Shown: piece after piece, positions 28,301 through 38,500 of the stretch | How positions within the stretch are numbered: position 1 is the first letter of the stretch | Layout of the letters: every line of letters begins with the position of its first letter | NCBI GenBank assembly: GCA_016213105.1 | Contig: JACRBN010000013.1 | Coordinates: 1 to 64,000 of the forward strand | From: Chloroflexota bacterium | Lineage (GTDB): Bacteria > Chloroflexota > Anaerolineae > Anaerolineales > Villigracilaceae | DNA length: 64,000 bases | Reading direction: 5' to 3' | Made by a program: the position numbers and the translations under genes | Notes under the pieces: generated by a model | Database searches by the model: none | The model's input: only the letters and a program-made list of their open reading frames with translations | Told to the model about the DNA's origin: nothing

Positions 28301-29833
28301 CTGCTCGGTGATGTCTTCTTTCATTGCCAGAAAATTGGTGATTTTTCCATCATCACTGAAGATAGGCGCGATGGTAGCCAATTCCCAGTAAGTCTCGCCG
28401 TCCTTCTTTCTATTCAGGAATTCACCCTGCCAGACATCGCCAGATGTGATCGTATCCCACATTTTTTCGTATTCTTCTTGGAGGGTAAATCCCGACTTCA
28501 GGATGCGCGGATTTTGTCCGATGGCTTCCTGCAAAGTGTAACCGGTGACTTGTGAGAACTTTGGGTTCACGTACTCGATGTTGCCCAACAAGTCGGTGAT
28601 GACAATGGACGTGGGGCTTTGTTCCATTGCGCGTGAAAGCTTGCGGAGTTTGTCATCCACCTGTTTGCGCTCGGTAACATCGCGGATGATCGCACCGATG
28701 CGGTAGCCTTTCTCGGTTTTGATCGGGAAGGAGGCTTGTTGAATGATCTTTCGTTCGCCTGATTTTGTCTGGATGGCGGCTTCGTATGTCCTGCCAAAGT
28801 ATGGCGACTGACCGTTTTGTACCGCTGTTTGGATGTGCATTCTAAACACATCCAAATTGTCTGGAGAGCGGTTTTCAGATAGCATCATTTGAGATTGAAT
28901 ATCCCAGACCGCCATACCGAGCGCCTGCTCCCTGGGTATCTCATTAATTTTTTCAAGCGCATGATTCGATTCAATGACTATGCCCTGCTCATCGGCGATC
29001 ATCAGCCCGTCAGTGGATTGCTCGATGAAATTGCGGAATTTTTCTTCGCTGTCCTTTAACGCTTTTTCCACCTGCTTGCGCTCGGTAATATCCAGCGCCA
29101 TGGACAACATACAGGCTTCCCCAGCCACTTCGATCAACTCCGCCGAGAATAACATGCAGGCTAATTGACCGGATTTCCGCCGCATTTGGAATTCAATCCC
29201 ATGTGCCACGCCATCGCTGCGTAACATATTGACAATTTGTTCCCGCTCTTCAGGATGTTCCCAAAGATTGAATTCACTGATGACCCGGCCAACAACCTCG
29301 GCGGAGGAGTAGCCTGTGGTCTGCTCCCAGGCTTCGTTGACTTCCACGAGTTTATTGTCGCTGATGCGCGTGATGGCGATGGAAGTTGGGCTGGAGTGAA
29401 AGACTGTGGAAAACCGCGCCTCGCTGGCACGCATGGCCAATTGGCTCTGATGGCGCTCGATGGCATAGCGGATGGATCGCGCTCCAAAACTCCAACTAGC
29501 TTCCCCTTTTACCAAATAATCCTGCGCGCCAGATTGGACAGCCTGCAAGGCCAGCAATTCATCACTCATACCCGACAGGACGATCATTGGGATGTTGGGA
29601 AATTCCGCATGGGCGGCTTCAAAGGTCTCCAGGCCCTGGCTATCGGGCAGGCCCAGGTCGAGCAGCACCACATCGTATGGACGCGCGCCGAGTTCCTCCA
29701 AACCCTGTCTGAGGCGCTCGGCCACCGTCACCTGAAAATCGGTCAGCAGATCGCTGCTCAGGGAATCCCGCAAGAGCAGCGCGTCGGCCGGGTTGTCTTC
29801 GACCAGCAAAATCCTGACTAGAGTTCTATCCAT
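25316..29833 (-). CDS. response regulator with five PAS, three GAF and a C-terminal HD-GYP domain
   Basis: A 1505-residue cytosolic protein. Order: receiver (residues 1-125; E12, D13, phospho-acceptor D59, K109), PAS x5 (about 135-790), GAF x3 (about 800-1310), HD-GYP (about 1325-1505). The HD-GYP domain keeps HDIGK and the HHEKWDGSGYPRGL signature, so it is probably an active c-di-GMP phosphodiesterase. Its receiver could be phosphorylated by the histidine kinase two genes upstream. The gene follows the small receiver gene by 1 bp. It is unusually long, with sensory input by both phosphorylation and ligand domains. Confidence 0.9.
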   Translation of the reverse strand: MDRTLVRILLVEDNPADALLLRDSLSSDLLTDFQVTVAERLRQGLEELGARPYDVVLLDLGLPDSQGLETFEAAHAEFPNIPMIVLSGMSDELLALQAVQSGAQDYLVKGEASWSFGARSIRYAIERHQSQLAMRASEARFSTVFHSSPTSIAITRISDNKLVEVNEAWEQTTGYSSAEVVGRVISEFNLWEHPEEREQIVNMLRSDGVAHGIEFQMRRKSGQLACMLFSAELIEVAGEACMLSMALDITERKQVEKALKDSEEKFRNFIEQSTDGLMIADEQGIVIESNHALEKINEIPREQALGMAVWDIQSQMMLSENRSPDNLDVFRMHIQTAVQNGQSPYFGRTYEAAIQTKSGERKIIQQASFPIKTEKGYRIGAIIRDVTERKQVDDKLRKLSRAMEQSPTSIVITDLLGNIEYVNPKFSQVTGYTLQEAIGQNPRILKSGFTLQEEYEKMWDTITSGDVWQGEFLNRKKDGETYWELATIAPIFSDDGKITNFLAMKEDITEQKQAEEKIVRAEKRFKSLIERAPDGVVLVGRDLGFAYVSPSARKIFGYDINDSLDITPNGSTHPEDLPLVLEVLNRLIQDPSQSPMLQYRFRHKGGSWLWIESTFTNLLAEPSVEAIVINFRDITERKLANEKLRESEERLRLAYDAAELGSWQEDLLTHIFTLDERARRHYDQDGEHPSAAEVASRVHPEDASRLRVAIGAVLVPQSGGRFEIEYRVIHRDGSIHWLQVHSRVHFEDRNGERVAVLAVGTSQDITERKNAEAELARRNRQLRLIHEATHRLNVSLDAGYIHEVIYTNVRQLMPCDTLFISAFDPASGMISMAGGWHDDRPVDVTAYGPIPLEPQGSGIQSQVIRTKTPESIPDFQARLKTVQVVHHFDGDGQAVDELPEEEDIPRSALVVPLLTEGNVLGVIQVFSYRLNAYTEDDLQILTGFSAQAAIALSNARLYENIQQENIERRRAEASLRTRTRQLEALFNISDHLGSVQTEQQSLSVVMAELESLMGAHAGGIVLVEADRQHLILARAEHALTQNLGRRFPIGDGICGKVLREGQAYLTDDFAGDPLRLQDVVDFESLGPALFAPIRAESEFIGALVVMRMKDPHSQPFDADAVRMLTAVGEIMGSTLQRVRLFEQTSSQLSQLQILHKMDRAITGSLDLGLTLRLLLTEVTSQPEVDAAAILLVNPHSLTLEYAASSGFRTRAIEQMRLMIGQGYAGLAALRREILQVRDLQNCDEPLRRQIFKEEGFKTYTATPLIAKGKIVGVLEFYAHSILDYGPDWDNFIETLANQATIAIENARLFTDLQRSNLQMELAFDATIEGWARAVELHAHETEGHSVRVVDIALDLAQVLGMSNDEMIQLRRGALLHDIGKLAVPDTILLKPGPLTPEDWDVVRRHPLVAYEILQAIEYLHGALAVPYCHHEKWDGSGYPRGLAGEQIPLMARIFAVADVYEVLTSNRPYRSAWEHGKALAYIEEQSGKHFDPRVVEVFRTWYRTR

Positions 29834-29834
29834 T

Positions 29835-30284
29835 TCAGCCCTCCAAAGGCAGCGCCACCACGCTGAACCAAAACTCCTGGATCGATTGCACGGCTTTGAA
29901 GAAATTTTCGAACCCGACCGGTTTGATCACGTAGCAGTTGGCATGCAGGTCATAGGCGCTCAGGATGTCCTCATCCGCGCTGGAGGTGGTCAGGATGACG
30001 ACCGGGATTGATTTCAACTGCGGGTCGGCTTTGATCTCGGCCAGCACCTCGCGTCCGTTTTTGCGCGGCAGGTTCAGGTCGAGCAGGATCAAGTCCGGGC
30101 GGGGAACCGCTGAGAAGGAACCCTGGCGGCGCAGGAATTCCAGCGCCCGAACTCCATCCTCCACCACATGAAGTGTGTTCAGCAGTTTGGCGTCTTCGAA
30201 TGCTTCGCGCGTGATGACCACGTCAGTCGGACTATCCTCCACGAGCAGGATCTCGATCGGTCTGGGAAGGGGTTTGACGGTCAT
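29835..30284 (-). CDS. single-domain response regulator (Rcp1-like)
   Basis: A 149-residue stand-alone receiver. The acidic pocket is E16/D17, the phospho-acceptor is D69 (LILLDLNLP), and the conserved Lys is in VIKPVGF. The long beta4-alpha4 region resembles the Rcp1 group found beside phytochrome and PAS kinases. It sits 3 bp after the histidine kinase, and probably shuttles phosphate from that kinase. It has no output domain. Confidence 0.92.
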   Translation of the reverse strand: MTVKPLPRPIEILLVEDSPTDVVITREAFEDAKLLNTLHVVEDGVRALEFLRRQGSFSAVPRPDLILLDLNLPRKNGREVLAEIKADPQLKSIPVVILTTSSADEDILSAYDLHANCYVIKPVGFENFFKAVQSIQEFWFSVVALPLEG

Positions 30285-30287
30285 GGA

Positions 30288-33200
30288 TTATCTCCTGTGT
30301 GGAATTGTAAAATGGAAGGTGGCGCCCTGCCCGGGCGTGGACTCGATCCAGATGCGGCCCCCATGCCGTTCGACGATCTTTTTGCAAATGGACAGTCCGA
30401 TGCCCGTGCCGGGATATTCGCGGCGGGTGTGCAGGCGCTGGAAGACCAGGAAGATGCGCTCGTAATACTGTGGCTCGATGCCGATGCCGTTGTCGCTGAC
30501 CGAGAATTGCCAGGCATTCCCGAGGTCGCGCGCCTCCACGTGGATGTTGGGGGTGTCCTGGCCGCGGAACTTGATGGCGTTGCCGATCAGGTTTTGGAAC
30601 AACTGGGTCAACTGGGTCGCGTCCGCTTCGAGGGTGGGCAGGCTTCCGTTCGTGACGACCGCTCCGCTTTCGAAGATGGCGGCGCCCAAATTGCGCAGCG
30701 CAGATTGCAAGGCCGCATTGGCGTCTGTCTCACGAATGGGACTGCCGCGCCGCTCCACGCGCGAGTAGGCCAGCAGATCGTTGATCAGGGTCTGCATGCG
30801 GGTGGCGCCTTCCACGGCCAGGCCGATGTACTCGTCGGCGCGGCCATCGAGTTGATCCTTGTAGCGTTGCTGCAATAGTTGTACCATGCCCGCCACGGCG
30901 CGCAAAGGTTCCTGCAGATCATGCGAGGCCACGTAGGCAAATTGTTCCAGTTCGGTGTTGGAGCGTTTCAATTCATCCAGGGTTTTGAGGAGTTGTTCCT
31001 CGGCCACCCGGCGTTCGGTGATGTCGAAAAAGGTCACAATAACCTGCTGAAGGTTGCCTTCCAAATCCTGCACCCGATAGGCGTCGCATTGCACCCAGGT
31101 CGGAAATCCCCGCGCGGGATGGATAATTCCAAGCACGAGGTTGCGGACAGGTTGGTTTTCGGCCAGCGCGAGGTTTACTGGATATTCATCCAGCGGCACC
31201 GGTGTTCCATCTTCGTGAACAAAATGCCAGGCCGGGTCGATTGCGGTTTTCCCCAACATTTGATCCTGCGAGAGGCCCAGCAGTTGCGACGCCATCGCAT
31301 TGGAAAGGAGGATGCTGGTATCGGGCCTGTGCGCCACCATCCCAACCTGCATGTTCTGAACCAGGGTGCGGTATTTGTTCTCGCTTTCATACAATGCCTG
31401 TTCCGCCTGCTTGCGCTTGGTGATGTCCACGGCCAGGGTCAAAATGTGCGGCTCGCCGTTGATTTCGATGATCGAGGCGGATGTCAGGCAGTACATCTCG
31501 CCGCTGCGGGTCAGAATGGGCGTTTCGTAATCCCTGACTTCTCCTTTGGCGCGCAGTTCTTTGATCAAAGACTGGTGAACCTCGGGGCTTTGCCAAAGAT
31601 TAAGTTCTTCCGCTGTTTTTCCGATCACTTCCGCCTCGGAATAGCCGGTAAAGCGCTCAAAACTCTTATTGATGGAAACAAACCCGCCGCCTTTCAGCCG
31701 CGAAATGCTGATGGCAATCGGGCTGGTGTTGAATGCCTGCCTGAATTTTTCCTCGCTGGCGCGCACGGCATCCTCGGCGCGCTTGCGCACGGTGATGTCA
31801 ACACCAATGCCGGCAATACCTGCACTGTTTCCCTGAGCATCGCGTAACAGGGTGTTGCTCCAGTCGATCAGTCGCCGTTCACCGTTGCGTGTCAAAATCT
31901 CATTCTGATAATACAACGGTACGGCGCCCTCTTTAATGCCCTCTAAAAGAACGCGCCGCACTTCGGCTTCAGTGGGGATCAAGAGTTCGAACCAGTTCCG
32001 TCCCAGCACTTCTTCAAGCTGCCAGCCGGTGAGTTTCAGAAGGTAATTATTGGCAAAAATGATGTTCCCATGGACGTCCAGCATTGCGCTGATGAGGTTG
32101 ACATTCTCCATAATGTCGCGAAAACGCCGCTCGCTTTCGCGCAGCGCCGTTTCAACCTGTTTACGCTCGGTGATGTCAATGCAGAGGCCGGTCATACGTT
32201 GAGCCTCACCGCGCTCGTTGTAAGTGATGTCGCCCCAGGCGCCGATCCAACGGGTTTCGTCGGAAGGCGTGACGATGCGATATTCATTGAAAAGCGGCAC
32301 GTGGTTACGGATGGCTTGATCGATGCGCTGTTCTGCGCCTTGAACATCATCGGGATGCAAGGCGCCGCGCCAGGTGTCGAAAGTGGCGTCTGTCCTGGCG
32401 GGATCCAATCCGAAGAGATGGAAAAATTCGGGCGACCAATTTAATTTGCCTGTCGCCAGATCCCAATCCCATATCCCCGCGCCAGCCAACCTTTGCGCAA
32501 GCGCCAGGCGGTCGTTGACTTGAATCAGGGTGTCTTCTGCCTGTTTGCGCTCGGTAATGTCGCGCCCGTAGACCGTCACGCCGCGTATTTCATCGGCAGC
32601 TTCACGAATGGGGCTAAAGTGATATTCGATGTAATGGGGCGACTCGCGGAAGTGGGTCTGCATTTCAAATGTAAAACTCTCCCCCCGCAAGGCGCGGTCA
32701 TACAGTCCCTGCCATTCGGCGTTTACTTCCACCGGGAAACCGGGCGGCAATACGCTTTCGCCCATTTCCAGTCTGCGTCCGAGCGCGGCGCTGGTATTGC
32801 GGTGGAATTCCCGGTTGCCCACGATCAACCCGTACTGATGATCCACGGCCCAGATGCTTCCATCCGTATTCTCGATCAATGTGCTTAGGTTGGTTTCGCT
32901 TTCGCGCAATTTTTCGTCCATCCGCTTGCGCTCGGTGATGTCAATGGAAATCCCTTCCATCGCCACGAGAGTCCCGTCCTCGGTGTAGATGGGAACGTTT
33001 CGCTGTTCGGTCCAGAGCATCGAGCCGTCTTTGCGGATCCAGCGCAGTACAAGCGGCTTGCGGATTGCATCCCCGCCCTGGATTGTCTCCGCAAGGAGAT
33101 GTTGGTCATCGGGATGCACCAATTTGTATCCCAGCTCCGGGTCGGCGTAATGCTCTTCGGGCGAGTAGCCGGTAAGGGTCATTGCCGCCGGGCTGACATA

Positions 33201-35429
33201 AGAGAAGCCGCGTTTGGGGCTGAGTTCGTAGCGGTAGATCAAATCCTGGGCATTCTCGGCCAGGCGGCGGAAGCGCTCTTCGCTCTCGTGCAATGCCTGT
33301 TCCGCCCGCTTGCGCTCGGTGATGTCGCGGACGATATTCAGAATGTGCGGCTCGCCATTTAATTCGATGATGACAGCCGAGATCAAGCCGTAAATCTCAC
33401 CGTCCTGCGCCAGGAAAGGCGCTTCATAATTTCGGACTTCGCCTGTTGCCTTTAGCCCCTCGACCACATTCCTGCGGTCTTCGGGATTTTTCCAGATATT
33501 GATTTCCGTGGATGTCTTTCCGATGGCCTGCTCGCGGGTATAGCCTGAAATTTGCTCAAAACCTTTGTTGACCGAGACGAACATGCCGTCGGACAGGCGC
33601 GTAATGGCAACCGAATCCGGGCTGGTATCGAACGCCAGCCTGAATTTTTCCTCGCTCAAGCGCAGGGCATCCAGCGTCAGCACCTGTGTCTTGTAATAGC
33701 GCAGGCGCTGCTGCCGCCAGATCAGGATCAGCCCCGCGCCGGCTACCAGGGTCAGCGCGCCGAATAAAAAGAACATCTGCCACAGGCGCTCCCGTAACGG
33801 GGCGTAGACTTCGGCGGTATCCATCTTGGACACCAGGAACCAGAGCGACTCCGGCACGGGGCGAATATCGGCGATCACTTGTTGGCCGCGATAATCCAGG
33901 CCTTCCACAATACCCGTCTGCCCCAGGGCGGCTTTCACGGCAGGGAGTTGAGCATCCGCAAGGGGAAAACGCAGGTTCAATGCGGCATCCGCTTCGAAGC
34001 GCAACGGATTCAGGAACAGAACATCCCCCCCATCCCGCCGAATGAGCAGAGTCTCGGCGCTTTCGCGCGGGGAGGGCCAGTTTTCGAGGAAGGGATACAG
34101 GTACGTTAGCGGATTGATGCTCAAGGCGATCAACCCGACTACTTGACCGCCCGCGTTCCTGTCCACGATTGGGACGAGCAGGCCCATGTACATGTTTTCA
34201 TCTCCCTCGCTGCGATAAAAATCCACCATTATGACCTGACCGGCATCCAATGCCTCGGGGATGTGCGCAATCACTTCCGGGGAGGTGGGCGGTAAATCGA
34301 GGGGATCGGAAAGCTGCGTGACGCCCTGTACGTCCAACAAACGCACACGGTCATATTCGGGATAGCTGCGGTAACTTATCAACCAATCCTGGAGTTGGGC
34401 TTTCGTTTCAAGGTCGGCGGGATTTTCGAAAAAACGTCCAATCAATGCAGCCAGGACAGGGTTTTCATAAAGGACTTCGGCATCCGCCAGCCGTTCCCCA
34501 CGCCAATCCACCAGTTCGTTCACCTTCAACTCTGCGATGGCCGAGATCTCAGATTCCACCTGGGCGCGGAATTGTCTTTCATAGTTCCGGTAGGCCAGAT
34601 ATCCGCTGGCGGCCAGTCCGCTGACGAACAGGATGAAAATTAAAACCAGGACAGCCAGCGAGCCTTTTTCCTCCGGCTTGAGATCGGTCAGGCGTGACCC
34701 GCTTTCCTGTGAAGGGGCGAGTTTCAGAAACTGGAAGCGGAAGATGGCCAGCGCATAACACACGGCGCTAAACCCGATCCCGGGAACAAAGAGGTTGAAG
34801 CGAAGTTCGGGCAGGAAATTGAAGACCCCTGACAGCGCCAACCCCAGGGCGGTCAGTGCTCCCAGCGAAACCAGCAGCGCCTGGCCAAGCAGCAGCTTCG
34901 GTTTGCGCCAGGCCGCCACCACCAACACCCCCGCTCCCACCGCCAACAGGAGGGTGCTGTAAAAAGTATGCACCAGGTACCAAAAGGCAGGGATGCGGGC
35001 CCTGGTATCGGCGATCCAGAACAGGCCGATTTTCTCGAACGCCACATCCTGCACCAACCACAGGCCGTGCAGGCTGCCGGTAATCATTACCACCTGTGTG
35101 ATAAGCGGAATGGCAAACAGTGCAGCCCGTACCAGTTTGGAAAGCCAGTCGCCGCGCCCGCTGTATTCCAGCGCAAAGAACAGCCAGAAGACCGGGATGA
35201 CCGCCGCAAACGGCACGCGCAGGCTGAACCAGAGCGCCGCCTGCGTCTCCGTGCCCACCAGCATGGTGCCGATCTCCGTCAACGCCAGCAGGCTTTCGGC
35301 CAGCACCATATATGCATACGAACGCGCCCCCGTCACATGTGTTTGCCGCCAGGCATACCAGGCCAGGAAGCCGGTCAACCCGCAGGTCAACAGGATGGAA
35401 CAAAAGTACAGGATGGTTTGCCAGCTCAT
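30288..35429 (-). CDS. giant sensor histidine kinase: 7TM, Cache, seven PAS
   Basis: A 1713-residue membrane kinase. The first 225 residues are a 7TM module of the histidine-kinase N-terminal type. Another helix near 260 begins an extracytoplasmic Cache-like sensor (about 290-560) closed by a helix near 575. Seven PAS domains follow (about 605-1460). The core has phospho-acceptor His in FAYVASHDLQEPLRA and ATPase boxes NLIGNAIKF, DNGIGIE and GTGIGLSICK. There is no receiver domain, so it is not a hybrid kinase. Partners are the two receiver proteins directly downstream. GGAGAG precedes the start. Confidence 0.92.
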   Translation of the reverse strand: MSWQTILYFCSILLTCGLTGFLAWYAWRQTHVTGARSYAYMVLAESLLALTEIGTMLVGTETQAALWFSLRVPFAAVIPVFWLFFALEYSGRGDWLSKLVRAALFAIPLITQVVMITGSLHGLWLVQDVAFEKIGLFWIADTRARIPAFWYLVHTFYSTLLLAVGAGVLVVAAWRKPKLLLGQALLVSLGALTALGLALSGVFNFLPELRFNLFVPGIGFSAVCYALAIFRFQFLKLAPSQESGSRLTDLKPEEKGSLAVLVLIFILFVSGLAASGYLAYRNYERQFRAQVESEISAIAELKVNELVDWRGERLADAEVLYENPVLAALIGRFFENPADLETKAQLQDWLISYRSYPEYDRVRLLDVQGVTQLSDPLDLPPTSPEVIAHIPEALDAGQVIMVDFYRSEGDENMYMGLLVPIVDRNAGGQVVGLIALSINPLTYLYPFLENWPSPRESAETLLIRRDGGDVLFLNPLRFEADAALNLRFPLADAQLPAVKAALGQTGIVEGLDYRGQQVIADIRPVPESLWFLVSKMDTAEVYAPLRERLWQMFFLFGALTLVAGAGLILIWRQQRLRYYKTQVLTLDALRLSEEKFRLAFDTSPDSVAITRLSDGMFVSVNKGFEQISGYTREQAIGKTSTEINIWKNPEDRRNVVEGLKATGEVRNYEAPFLAQDGEIYGLISAVIIELNGEPHILNIVRDITERKRAEQALHESEERFRRLAENAQDLIYRYELSPKRGFSYVSPAAMTLTGYSPEEHYADPELGYKLVHPDDQHLLAETIQGGDAIRKPLVLRWIRKDGSMLWTEQRNVPIYTEDGTLVAMEGISIDITERKRMDEKLRESETNLSTLIENTDGSIWAVDHQYGLIVGNREFHRNTSAALGRRLEMGESVLPPGFPVEVNAEWQGLYDRALRGESFTFEMQTHFRESPHYIEYHFSPIREAADEIRGVTVYGRDITERKQAEDTLIQVNDRLALAQRLAGAGIWDWDLATGKLNWSPEFFHLFGLDPARTDATFDTWRGALHPDDVQGAEQRIDQAIRNHVPLFNEYRIVTPSDETRWIGAWGDITYNERGEAQRMTGLCIDITERKQVETALRESERRFRDIMENVNLISAMLDVHGNIIFANNYLLKLTGWQLEEVLGRNWFELLIPTEAEVRRVLLEGIKEGAVPLYYQNEILTRNGERRLIDWSNTLLRDAQGNSAGIAGIGVDITVRKRAEDAVRASEEKFRQAFNTSPIAISISRLKGGGFVSINKSFERFTGYSEAEVIGKTAEELNLWQSPEVHQSLIKELRAKGEVRDYETPILTRSGEMYCLTSASIIEINGEPHILTLAVDITKRKQAEQALYESENKYRTLVQNMQVGMVAHRPDTSILLSNAMASQLLGLSQDQMLGKTAIDPAWHFVHEDGTPVPLDEYPVNLALAENQPVRNLVLGIIHPARGFPTWVQCDAYRVQDLEGNLQQVIVTFFDITERRVAEEQLLKTLDELKRSNTELEQFAYVASHDLQEPLRAVAGMVQLLQQRYKDQLDGRADEYIGLAVEGATRMQTLINDLLAYSRVERRGSPIRETDANAALQSALRNLGAAIFESGAVVTNGSLPTLEADATQLTQLFQNLIGNAIKFRGQDTPNIHVEARDLGNAWQFSVSDNGIGIEPQYYERIFLVFQRLHTRREYPGTGIGLSICKKIVERHGGRIWIESTPGQGATFHFTIPHRR

Positions 35430-35526
35430 GATTTACTCTCCAGTTGGGTGGATGGAAATCCGCCCAACGCGGCCTTTACCCGGAAAACCTGGGCGGTTTT
35501 TTCCCTGAAGGCGGGGTGATCATCCA

Positions 35527-38500
35527 TCATTGCGGGGGCGAATAAAACTGGATGTCATTGCCGCGCTTCTTGGCGCGGTACATGGCAATGTCGGCCTGGC
35601 GCAGCAGGGTTACCACATCCTCGCTGTCGGATGGGTACAGGCTGATGCCCAGGCTGGCCGTAATTTTAAAGATGTGCCCCTCGATCTGCATCGGCTCCGA
35701 CAGCGCGTCGAGCACTTTTTGCGCCACCAGGTGACAACTCTCGCGGCTGGTCATCTCCTCGACAATGATGGTGAATTCATCCCCGCCCATGCGCGCGGCC
35801 GTGTCGGATTTGCGCAGGCAGCCCTGCAGACGCTGGGCAACCAAGCGCAACAGATCGTCGCCGCAGGCATGGCCGAAGGTATCGTTGACATCCTTGAAGT
35901 TATCCAGGTCGAGCAGCATGACCGCCAGCACGCCGTGACGTTCGCGCCTTGCGCGTTCCAATGCCAGGACCAGGCGGTCGTGAAATAATTGACGGTTCGG
36001 CAGGCCGGTCATTTCGTCGTGCATGGCGAGGTATTCCAGGCGCATCTCCGCCTGCTTCCGTTCGGAAATGTCGCGTGAAATGCTGCCCACCCGATAGCCG
36101 ATCTCGGTGCGGTAGGCGTACATGACCACCTCGATGGTGCGGCGCTCGCCATTGGGAAGCTGGATCACGGTTTCCCGCGGCTGATTAAAACGCGCGCCCT
36201 GCCCGCTGCGCAGCGCAGCCAGGGTATTCTGTTTCATACGCTCGATGAAATCAGGCGCGCGAACCTCGTCGGGGCGCATTTTAAATTGAAGCTCCCAAAT
36301 CGGGCGGCCCAGGGCGCTGGAACGCTCGATACCAGACAGGCGCTCCTGGCCGCGATTCCACTCCACCACCAGCCCGTTCTCGTCAACGATGATGATGCCG
36401 TCGGGCGATTGCTCCACCAGACTGCGGAATTTTTCCTCGCTCTCGATCAAAGCCTGTTCAGATGCGAAGCGCTCCGAAATATCGCGGATGGCCGCGATAT
36501 GCGCCGGCTTGCCGCGGTACGTGAGGTGGGAGGCGGTGATCTCGACCGGGAAGATGCTCCCATCCTTCTTGCGATGGTAGCGAATCGGAATGCTGGTCAC
36601 TCCTGACACGGTGGCCTTGCGGGTCTCGTCGGGCTGGGCCGACAGATCCACGTTGTGCAGCTTGAGCAATTCCTCGCGGCTGTATCCGTACAATTCGGAG
36701 GCCACGTGATTGACATCCTGGATGCGGCCCGTTTCATTATCAATCAGGAAGAACGCATCCGCTCCCATATCGAAGAGCTGGCGGTACTTTTCCTCACTTT
36801 CCTGCATGGCCTGGTGCGTCTGGCGTTGCTCCGTGATGTCGCGGAAGTTAACGACCACAGCCTCCACCCCTGGCTCGTCCAGGAGGTTGCTGAAGGTGCT
36901 CTCCACCCAGCGCCAGGAACCATCCTTATGGCGGAAACGATATTGCAGGGTGGGGGTCTGCGAAGGATCCTCGATCAGCGCGGAGATCGCCTCCATCACA
37001 CGCGGGAGATCTTCGGGGTGAGTGGCCTCTTCAGGCCGCGCATCCAGGCCATCTTCATCATTGCCATACCCGAAGATCGCGCGCGCGGACGGGCTGGAAT
37101 ACTGGAACCTCCCGTCGCGGTTAATCAGCACGATCCCATCGGGCGCCTTCTCGATCAAGGCCTTGTAATGTCTTTCCATACGACGGTTGGCTTCCTCGAC
37201 CCGTTTGCGCTGAATAATATCCCAGGTCAGGTTTGCCAGTTGCAGGACCGTCTCCACATCCGTCTGGGTATAGTCGATGGGTTTATTCCCCACACCGAAA
37301 ATGGCGACAATCAGGTCGCCATGTATGACCGGCACAACAAGCTCGCGGACCACCGGCGCGTGTCCCTCTGGCATTCCCTTACGGTGGGCGAGACTGGCGT
37401 AATCGTTGTGGATGACAGGCCCGCGGGCGTAGACGCAATCCACCCACACCCCGGCTTCATCCACAGGGTAATGCTGCCCTTTTCCCTCGGCGGAGCACAT
37501 GTTCTTCAAGGTGTTGGTGGACCAGGTCTGCAAAACCAACGTTTTCTGGTCTGCTTCAAGAAAGTGGGCAAATCCAATGTGACTGTCGGTCAGAACCTCG
37601 GCCTCATCCAGCGTCCGCTGTAATAACTCGTCCAGGGTATGGGTTTCGGCGAACTGGCTGAGACGGATGCGCGCGCGCAGCAGGTCTTCCGTTCGTTTGC
37701 GGGCGGTAATATCGCCATAGGTGACAACGACGCCGTGTCCTTCCAGCGGCAGGGGGGCGGCAGTCACGCTCAACCAGGTGGTGGAGTGGTCGGGTTTAAT
37801 GATGCCCATCTCCACGTTTTCGATCATCCTGTCTTCCTTCAGAGCCCGCATGCTGGCATATTCATCGGGCAGCATCGGAGTTCCATCCGTCCGCACAATG
37901 CGCCACTCGGCGCCGTCGATGCTGCGCCGCGCGTGCTCCTCGCGGGGCACGGCCAGCAGCTTTTCTGCGGTGGGGTTGGTTTCCAAAATGTCGCCCACTT
38001 CATTTGTGATGGTAACTCCCAGGGGGAAGGATTCGAACAGGGTCTTGTATTTGGCCAGCGCGATCCGCAGGGATTTCTCCATCTCGATGCGCTCGGTAAT
38101 ATCTTCGCCTGAGCTCAATATCCCGATAAAAGTATTGTCCTTATCCCTCAGGATCGTATTGTGCCATAAAATGGTTTTTATCTGACCGTTTTTCGTAAGC
38201 ACGGTATTTTCACGCGATATCACAGTGCCAGTATCCCCGCTTTCGAGCATCTCAAAGAAGCGCTTGAGATCCACCTGCTCCGCTTCCGGCAGGCAGATGT
38301 CGAACCAGTTTTTCCCAATGAGTTCCGCCCGCTCGTACCCAAGCAGGTGATGTCCGCTTTCATTTAGGTGCGTGACGTTTCCGTACTTGTCCAGGGAAAT
38401 GATGATCTCGGCGGCGATATTCAAATAACTCTCCGCGGCCAGCTTGCTTTCCAGCAGCGCGGCTTCAGCCAGCTTGCGTTCGGTCGCATCGCGAATGATG

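Noticed and set aside
30288-35429. Hybrid histidine kinase with internal receiver
   Set aside because: The protein ends directly after the ATPase domain; no receiver acidic pocket is present. The receivers are separate genes.
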